Assembly (NCBI GenBank): GCA_021797775.1
Contig: JAJZZC010000018.1
Span: forward strand, 1 to 41,582
Reading direction: 5' to 3'
Source of the DNA: Bacillota bacterium
GTDB lineage: Bacteria > Bacillota > Sulfobacillia > RBS10-35 > JAJYVN01
Length of the DNA stretch: 41,582 nucleotides
Shown: positions 36,828-41,582 of the stretch, piece after piece
Numbering within the stretch: position 1 is the first letter of the stretch
Layout of the letters: each line of letters opens with the position of its first letter
Made by a program: the position numbers and the translations under genes
Notes under the pieces: model-generated
Database searches by the model: none
The model's input: only the letters and a program-made list of their open reading frames with translations
What the model was told of the DNA's origin: nothing

Positions 36828-36960
36828 CTGAATCTCGCGGTGTCAGGCGGACGCTGCGGGCGCAGAAGGACCCCGCGACGCGAGCGGGTGAAGTCGTGCC
36901 GAGGGGCCGGCCCCTGGACGCCAAGGCGACGAGCCACCCCATTGCGAAAATCAGGTTAAA
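36828..36960 (+). mobile_element. 128-bp MITE-like repeat, copy 6, in tandem with copy 5
   Basis: The body is 36828-36955, more diverged (right end GCGAAAATCAGG, internal changes in the GC-rich centre). The left flank is the ATAAA shared with copy 5; the right flank is TTAAA, four of five matching. This gives the order ATAAA - copy 5 - ATAAA - copy 6 - TTAAA. Confidence 0.85.
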
Positions 36961-37195
36961 CCCCGAAGTGACGCCAGGCCGCGCTGGCGTCGGACCCGCC
37001 CACTCCGGGCAGACGCGGTACCGCGCCCGCGCGGGGCCCGCTACTTCTCGGGCCGCCACGCTTTACACCCAACGGGCTCGCGGACCACGCGGGTCTGGGG
37101 CGGACAGAGAATAAGCCGTGGGCCTCTGGACCACCCTACCAGCCATGGAAGGCCACCCCGCGTTGGGCCGGCCCACCCAGAGGGAGGGATGCGCG

Positions 37196-37441
37196 TTGGC
37201 GCACGACTGGTCCACGGTGCTGTTCGGGGCGCGGTTGGCGGACATGCGCGACGTTGACTACCGTAACACGCTGGCCATCGCCAGCCTCATCGAGCTGCTG
37301 GTGCAAAAGGGCATCGTCACGCCCGACGAACTCGCCGACAAGTCGCGCACCCTGGATACCGAGGCGGAGCGGCTCAGCCAGGCGGCGCCGGCGCGCCGGA
37401 GGGCCCGCGGCCTGGCGGGCGGCCTACGGGGCGGGGCGTGA
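37196..37441 (+). CDS. small conserved protein of unknown function
   Basis: The protein has 81 residues. TTG 37196 follows GGGAGGGATG. The core DYRNTLAIASLIELLVQKGI followed by VTPDELADKSRTLDTEAERL reads as two helices with a turn and looks like a short conserved family often seen in Bacillota (my recollection; not searched). The tail is Arg/Ala/Gly-rich. No membrane segment or signal. Convergent with the uracil-DNA glycosylase gene and sharing a hairpin terminator. Confidence 0.65.
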   Translation: MAHDWSTVLFGARLADMRDVDYRNTLAIASLIELLVQKGIVTPDELADKSRTLDTEAERLSQAAPARRRARGLAGGLRGGA

Positions 37442-37464
37442 GCCGGCGGCAGGAGCCCGCTAAC

Positions 37465-37502
37465 GCAGGGTGCTGCGCAAGCGGAAGTTCGCAGCACCCT
37501 GC
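37465..37502. terminator. bidirectional terminator hairpin
   Basis: GCAGGGTGCTGCG (37465-37477) pairs perfectly with CGCAGCACCCTGC (37490-37502), 13 bp, 12-base loop. It lies between convergent genes and touches the stop codon of the udg gene. No T-tract on either side. Confidence 0.65.
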
Positions 37503-38218
37503 TAGCCCTCCGCCGGACCCACCCCCGCCGCCTCAGCGGGCAATGCCCCGTAAAGTCGCCGATAGAGGTCCCGCACCATTTGGAAGTCCTCCCACACCGG
37601 CTTCTTCTTGGTGGCGTCGCGCAAGACCGCGGCTGGGTGGAAGGTGGGGAGCACCCACCGCTCCTCCACGCGGTGCCACTGGCCGCGCGCCTGGGTCACG
37701 CGCGCGCGCGCATCGACCAAGGCGCGCAGAGCCGTGGCCCCCAGCGCCACGACGATGCCCGGGCGCATGATGTCCATCCGCCGCTGCAGGTAGGGACGGC
37801 AGGCGGCGATCTCTGCGTCGTCCGGTATGCGGTTGTTGGGCGGCCGGCACAGGACGACGTTGCTGATGTATACGTCCTGACGCCGGAAGCCCGCGGCCTC
37901 CAGGATGCGGTCTAAGAGTTCGCCCGCGCGACCGACGAAGGGTCGGCCAAGGGCGTCCTCCGTCGCGCCGGGCCCCTCGCCGACCAACAGCAGCCGCGCG
38001 CGCGGGTGACCCTCGCCGAACACGACCCCCTTACACCCGGCACGCAGCCTGCAGCGCGTACACCCCAGCGCGAAGCCGCCGAGTTTCTCTAGGGAAGAGA
38101 AGGCTTGCAGGCGCTCGGCGAAGGCATCCGCGCCCCCTGCGTAGTCCGGGGAAGCCTCCCACCCCTCGGCCGGCCCAGGATTTGCCCCGGGGCCGGTCCG
38201 GCCGCGCGCCGCGCTCAA
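37502..38218 (-). CDS. udg: family 4 uracil-DNA glycosylase (iron-sulfur type)
   Basis: The protein has 238 residues from TTG 38218; the start is uncertain because the family usually begins near residue 35. Four cluster cysteines are in place: C53, C56 (GCTRC), C124 (NVVLCRPPNNR) and C140 (AACRPYL), the 4Fe-4S pattern of UDG family 4. Motif 1 is GEGPGATED (80-88) and motif 2 is FHPAAVLR (193-200). It removes uracil from deaminated DNA, a common repair enzyme in thermophiles. No operon partner. Confidence 0.92.
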   Translation of the reverse strand: MSAARGRTGPGANPGPAEGWEASPDYAGGADAFAERLQAFSSLEKLGGFALGCTRCRLRAGCKGVVFGEGHPRARLLLVGEGPGATEDALGRPFVGRAGELLDRILEAAGFRRQDVYISNVVLCRPPNNRIPDDAEIAACRPYLQRRMDIMRPGIVVALGATALRALVDARARVTQARGQWHRVEERWVLPTFHPAAVLRDATKKKPVWEDFQMVRDLYRRLYGALPAEAAGVGPAEG

Positions 38219-38367
38219 CCGTCAACGCCCCCCAGCGGGGGCGTTGCGACGATGCCCGCCTCCCCCGTGAGCGTCCATGTTCCGGCCGTGCGGGACGCCT
38301 CCTGCCGGCGCGCCGACGCCAGGACGACGGATGGCCCGGGAAGCGCTCCTGCGCGCCATCGCCCCGG

Positions 38368-39495
38368 TCAGTCCACCGGCTCGACGTTTGCCCGCGGGAC
38401 CAGCACGCTCCCCCCGCCGTCGAGCCGCACCAGGACCACGGGCAGTACCGCCTCGCTGTCGATGGCGCGCGGGGCGGCCGGCCCCTGCAGGATCACCCCC
38501 GTACGGCCGAAATCGGGCGCGCGCACGATGCGTACGCGCGCGCCCACGCCGGCGCCTGCCAGGGGCCGCCGGACCCGGGTCCCCGACCCGGCGGCGGCGC
38601 CAGCGCCGCCTTCGCCCAGCGGGACGACCACCTCCGGGCGCACGACGCCGGCACGGATCTGCGTCGTGCCGTCCACGCAGGCCGAGGCCCCCTCGTGCCC
38701 GCGCAACACATCCAGGGCCCGCGGCGCCATGGGCAGCCGCCCAAACCCTTCGGTCAGCACCACGGTGAAGCGCGGGTGGCGCACGCAGAACGCCGTCAAC
38801 TCCCGGTAGCCGAGCCCCCCCACGATGGCGGCGGCGGCACCGGCCGTCGCCCAGGCGGCCAGATCCGCCCCGTCCGCCAACTCGGCGACGCACACCGCGC
38901 CTTGCGGGTCGCCCGCGTCGCCGGCCGAGGGCCGTACCGGCCCGTCCGCCGCGCGCATCAGGCGGATGCGCCCACGCACCTCACCGCCGACGCCGAAGAC
39001 GCCCTGTACCAACGCGCCGCGGCAACGCACCTCGCAGCCCTGGCCAGGCCACACCTGAGACACCACCCCGGGCAGGTGCGCGTCCAAACGCAGGGCCGTG
39101 GGCAACCCGCGGAGCAGCAGGTGCCCGCTGCGCGCCGAGAGGCCCTCGACCACCCCGTCCGCCGGCGCGACCACCTCACGCCGGCCGATCCCCCACACGC
39201 CGGGGAACAGCGCCAGGCGCTGCCCCTTACACACCGCCTGGCCCGGCCGCACCTCCAGGAAGCGCTGCACCTCGCCGGGCTCGCAGCCGAGCAAGCCGGC
39301 CAGGGGCAGTGGCAGAGCCCTCCCCGGGAGTCGCGTCTCCGCCACGGTGTCCCCGGAAGCCAGGGACTGCCCCGGGCGCACCAGCACCTCACCGGGCAGC
39401 GGCAGGCGACGGGCTCGCAGGAGCACCGTGCCCGCCGCAACGGTCAGCGCCGGGGCCGTCCAACCCTGCGGGGCATCCGCGGGCGCCAGCGGCAT
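38368..39495 (-). CDS. barrel-sandwich / KOW-like protein paired with GlmL
   Basis: The protein has 375 residues. ATG 39495 overlaps the stop of the GlmL-like gene (ATGA), with GGGGGGTG before it. The first 150 residues look like biotinyl-lipoyl or RnfC-type barrel-sandwich hybrids (VLVRPGQSLASGDTVAET; VVAPADGVVEGLSARSGHLL). The middle holds ADGADLAAWATAGAAAAIVG. The last 60 residues are KOW-like (GARVRIVRAPDFGRTGVIL). There is no signal peptide. Genes of this type are found next to GlmL-like genes in Chloroflexota and some Bacillota (recollection). Function unknown. Confidence 0.7.
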   Translation of the reverse strand: MPLAPADAPQGWTAPALTVAAGTVLLRARRLPLPGEVLVRPGQSLASGDTVAETRLPGRALPLPLAGLLGCEPGEVQRFLEVRPGQAVCKGQRLALFPGVWGIGRREVVAPADGVVEGLSARSGHLLLRGLPTALRLDAHLPGVVSQVWPGQGCEVRCRGALVQGVFGVGGEVRGRIRLMRAADGPVRPSAGDAGDPQGAVCVAELADGADLAAWATAGAAAAIVGGLGYRELTAFCVRHPRFTVVLTEGFGRLPMAPRALDVLRGHEGASACVDGTTQIRAGVVRPEVVVPLGEGGAGAAAGSGTRVRRPLAGAGVGARVRIVRAPDFGRTGVILQGPAAPRAIDSEAVLPVVLVRLDGGGSVLVPRANVEPVD

Positions 39496-40454
39496 CACCC
39501 CCCGGCCGTCCGGATCGCGGCCGCGCTACCGGCCGGTAGCGCCCCGGCCGCGTGCAGCCAGCGCGCCACCATCGCCCGCGCCTGCGCGGCGCCCGAGGGG
39601 AACCGGAGCGGCCGCCCCCGGCAGTCGAGGAGAAGCCCGACCTCCCCGCCTTCGACCTCACGGTGCACCACGCGCCCCGGCCCCGCACCCAGGTCGCCCC
39701 CACGCTCCGGTTGCAGTTCCACCGACGCCCGGCGCCCCGGCGAAAGCGGCACCACCGCCAGATCCCCGCCCGCTACCGCTACACGCCACACGCCGTCCGG
39801 ACCTACGATCCGCCCGGACAGCCCGGCCGGCATCCGCGCGCCAGGTGCGGCGGAGGGGGCCGCCACCGTGGCGAGGGGCACGAGGCAGTCCCGCCAAAAC
39901 ACCTCGTCCGCCGCCACCGGGTCTCGGGTCGAGAGCACCCCCAGGTGCGGCATCATGAACACGCTATCCACCGCCAAGCGGCAGAACCCGCAGGGCTCGA
40001 TGGCGTCCAGCAGCATCAGCGCCGCCTGCGTGCGGCGCGGGGCGTGCGAGAGCACCCCCCCGCTGCCGACGACCAGGCCGAGGCGGTCCCGGCGGACCAG
40101 GGCCGCACCAGGCCATGCCGCAGCCGCTGGCGGGCGTGCCCTGGGCCTCGCCGCGCGCGGGGCTGCCCGCTGGCGTCCCTCGGCCCGCGGACCGGCGAGT
40201 GCCGCGCCGTCCCGCCCGGCCGCGCCGCGGAGCGCCACCGCCACCGTCAGGTGATGCGCGAAGGCCAGGCGGATGGCCTCGCGCGCAAGCGCCTGCTCCA
40301 GCAGTAGGCGCTGCCGCGGCACATGGAACCGCCAGACGCCTTGCTGGCGTTGGCTTTCCGAGACCGCGCGCCGGCCGCTGGCCCGCCGTATGCGCGGATC
40401 GTATGCAGTTGTGGTCGGCGAAGGGCGCGCGTACAGATGGATGCGGGCGCCCAC
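39495..40454 (-). pseudogene. 5'-truncated GlmL-like (glutamate mutase L family) protein
   Basis: From about 40313 to the stop the frame matches the C-terminal half of the GlmL/MutL ASKHA family: LLEQALAREAIRLAFAHHLT, then GLVVGSGGVLSHAPRRTQAA, LAVDSVFMMPHLGVLS, DCLVPLATVAAP and the C-terminal beta module GGEVGLLLDCRGRPLRFPSG. The N-terminal ATPase half, about 300 residues, is missing; codons before 40313 show no homology and the integrated-element genes begin at 40.5 kb. The open frame could still give a 320-residue product, and the downstream partner gene is intact and overlapping. Family function is unclear; it was named for a glutamate mutase chaperone. Confidence 0.7.
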
Positions 40455-40538
40455 ACGCGCCTACGGGAGACAGGACAGTAGGGGGCGGGGGTGGCTTCGC
40501 GGCCCTCGCTATAGTGCTGATGACAGGAGGGATACCGC

Positions 40539-40745
40539 ATGGAAGCGACCCACGAGACTCCGCAGCCCGTCGTGGATACCGCCGTCCGACAACTGCCCGA
40601 ATGGCTGACGGTGGCTGAGTACGCCCGGCTGATGAGGATCAGCCTGTCGGCCGCGTATCGCGCGGCCCATCGCGGAGACGTGCCGATTCGCAAAGTCGGC
40701 CGCATCGTGCGGATTCCGCGCAGCGCGGTGCAGGCCGCGCAATGA
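40539..40745 (+). CDS. excisionase / HTH_17-type small DNA-binding protein
   Basis: The protein has 68 residues. ATG 40539 has AGGAGG at 8 bases, and TATAGT (40510-40515) may be a -10. After a short leader comes LPEWLTVAEYARLMRISLSA, then AAYRAAHRGDVPIRKVGRIV and RIPRSAV, the MerR-like winged HTH of the excisionase family. Such proteins control excision or early genes of integrated plasmids and phages. It is divergent from the frameshifted prim-pol-like gene. Confidence 0.85.
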   Translation: MEATHETPQPVVDTAVRQLPEWLTVAEYARLMRISLSAAYRAAHRGDVPIRKVGRIVRIPRSAVQAAQ

Positions 40746-40981
40746 GCGCGCGGCCGCAAGGGGGCATCGCTTGAATGGTGCCCCCGTGCTTTGGTTCGGG
40801 TTCAACCCTACTCCTTCCGGTCCGCTGCGGCATGCATCTGTGGGCGACCGTGGCGGCCAAGGGGTACGCCGCCCTGGTCCGCCGCCCACGCCAGGACCCA
40901 TAGCCATCGACAACGCAGGGCCGGGTGTTGCCCAAACGCCCGGCCCCGCTACCACGCCGCGCGACCCCCGCGCCCCTGCCG

Positions 40982-41582
40982 TCACCCGCCGATCTCCGGC
41001 CCCGCGCCGCGCTCCTGCTGGGGGCCCATCCGGCGCCTCCACGCGGCAATGTCCGCGTCCCGCGCCGCGTGCGCAGTGGTCAGCGCCCGCGCCAGCCACT
41101 GCTCCCCGCGCGCCCCCTCCCCTCGGTACTTCGCCCCGTACCCCCACTCCGGCACCCGGGTGGCGTCGGCCAGCAGGGCGTCCGTCACGTGCGCCGGGGG
41201 GGCGCAGCAAACTACTTGTGAGTTTGCACCAGTGCTCGCTGCGGTCGGCCCCGCGGTCGGCCCCCTGGTACGGCGCCGCCACCGCACCCCGCAGCCCCTC
41301 CGACACCCCACGCAACCGCAAGTCGCGGTCCACGTCGGCCGCCGGCCGGGCCGGCCGCACTGGCACCGCCACGGCCTGGGCCGGCGCCAGCGCCGGGCGT
41401 TCGGCCGCCCAGGCGACCAGGGCGGGAGGCAAGAGAGTCACCTCGGTGGGCAGCCGTCCCGCCCACGCGTACGCTCGGCCGGCCTGGTGCCAGGTCGGCG
41501 GCACCACCGCGATACCGCCGCTCGCCAGCGCCATGCCGTCGTGCCCGTGATCCTCCCTCCGCGTGGGCACCCCCTCCTCCGC
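40982..41582 (-). pseudogene. prim-pol-like replication protein, C-terminal part, one frameshift, runs off the window
   Basis: Reading from the right edge, one frame gives GGIAVVPPTWHQAGRAYAW and LPTEVTLLPPALVAWAAERP, which matches the end of a bifunctional primase/polymerase domain (G.VV.PPS.H.SG..Y.W). It continues to GADRSEHWCKLTSSLLRP, then breaks at a run of seven G (41196-41202). In the next frame it resumes AHVTDALLADATRVPEWGYG and ARGEQWLARALTTAHAARDA and ends at 40982. Removing one G joins the two parts into one protein. The catalytic N-terminus is outside the window. It marks an integrated plasmid, phage or ICE. Confidence 0.6.

Noticed and set aside
40771-41550. Long plus-strand frame at the right end
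   Set aside because: It is Pro/Ala/Arg-rich and opposite to the prim-pol-like frames that carry recognisable motifs.

Overview
This is a GC-rich bacterial window (about 70% GC or more). The block recO - DUF4342 - glyQ - glyS - methyltransferase - dnaG - rpoD, all on the minus strand, is the classic Bacillota macromolecular-synthesis order. The tsaE-tsaB-rimI run and the two-subunit glycyl-tRNA synthetase also fit Bacillota. GC content, frequent GTG/TTG starts and a GlmL-like gene pair suggest a high-GC lineage (Symbiobacteriia, Thermaerobacter or Limnochordia type). The sequence alone does not settle the genus.

Layout. 1-12.2 kb: a carbohydrate / sugar-acid utilisation island. It holds a sulfatase-fold hydrolase with an atypical active-site Thr, a class III aminotransferase, a sugar isomerase/epimerase-type TIM barrel, an enolase-superfamily sugar-acid dehydratase and a GH38 alpha-mannosidase-like enzyme, all on the minus strand, with a divergent FadR-type GntR regulator. 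Three decayed genes lie among them: a Tat-exported ABC sugar-binding protein, a second sulfatase and a GH42-like hydrolase. 12.2-17.5 kb: a minimal NlpC/P60 hydrolase and a 700-residue propeller plus alpha/alpha-barrel protein, separated by long non-coding stretches. 17.5-27.9 kb: the housekeeping block. 28.5-36.5 kb: tRNA t6A genes tsaD, tsaB and tsaE with rimI, split by a divergent lysR-purA pair. 37-40.5 kb: a small conserved protein, a family 4 uracil-DNA glycosylase, a barrel-sandwich protein and a 5'-truncated GlmL-like gene. 40.5 kb to the end: a remnant of an integrated element, with an excisionase-type HTH protein and a prim-pol-like replication protein broken by one frameshift in a run of seven G.

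The strongest unexplained structure is a 128-bp dispersed repeat present six times (1, 12667, 17220, 33633, 36695, 36828). It has about 12-bp imperfect terminal inverted repeats (CCTGAATCTCGC / GCGAAAGTCAGG), and three copies have perfect 5-bp flanking duplications (TTCAA, TTGAT, ATAAA). These are the marks of an active or recently active MITE. No transposase is in the window. All six copies point the same way, outside coding sequence, opposite to most neighbouring genes. An unrelated 128-bp stepped palindrome lies behind purA.

Several hairpins without U-tracts lie at gene ends (rpoD, gntR, upstream of tsaD, between the 37.2-kb gene and udg). No rRNA, tRNA, CRISPR array or convincing riboswitch was seen.
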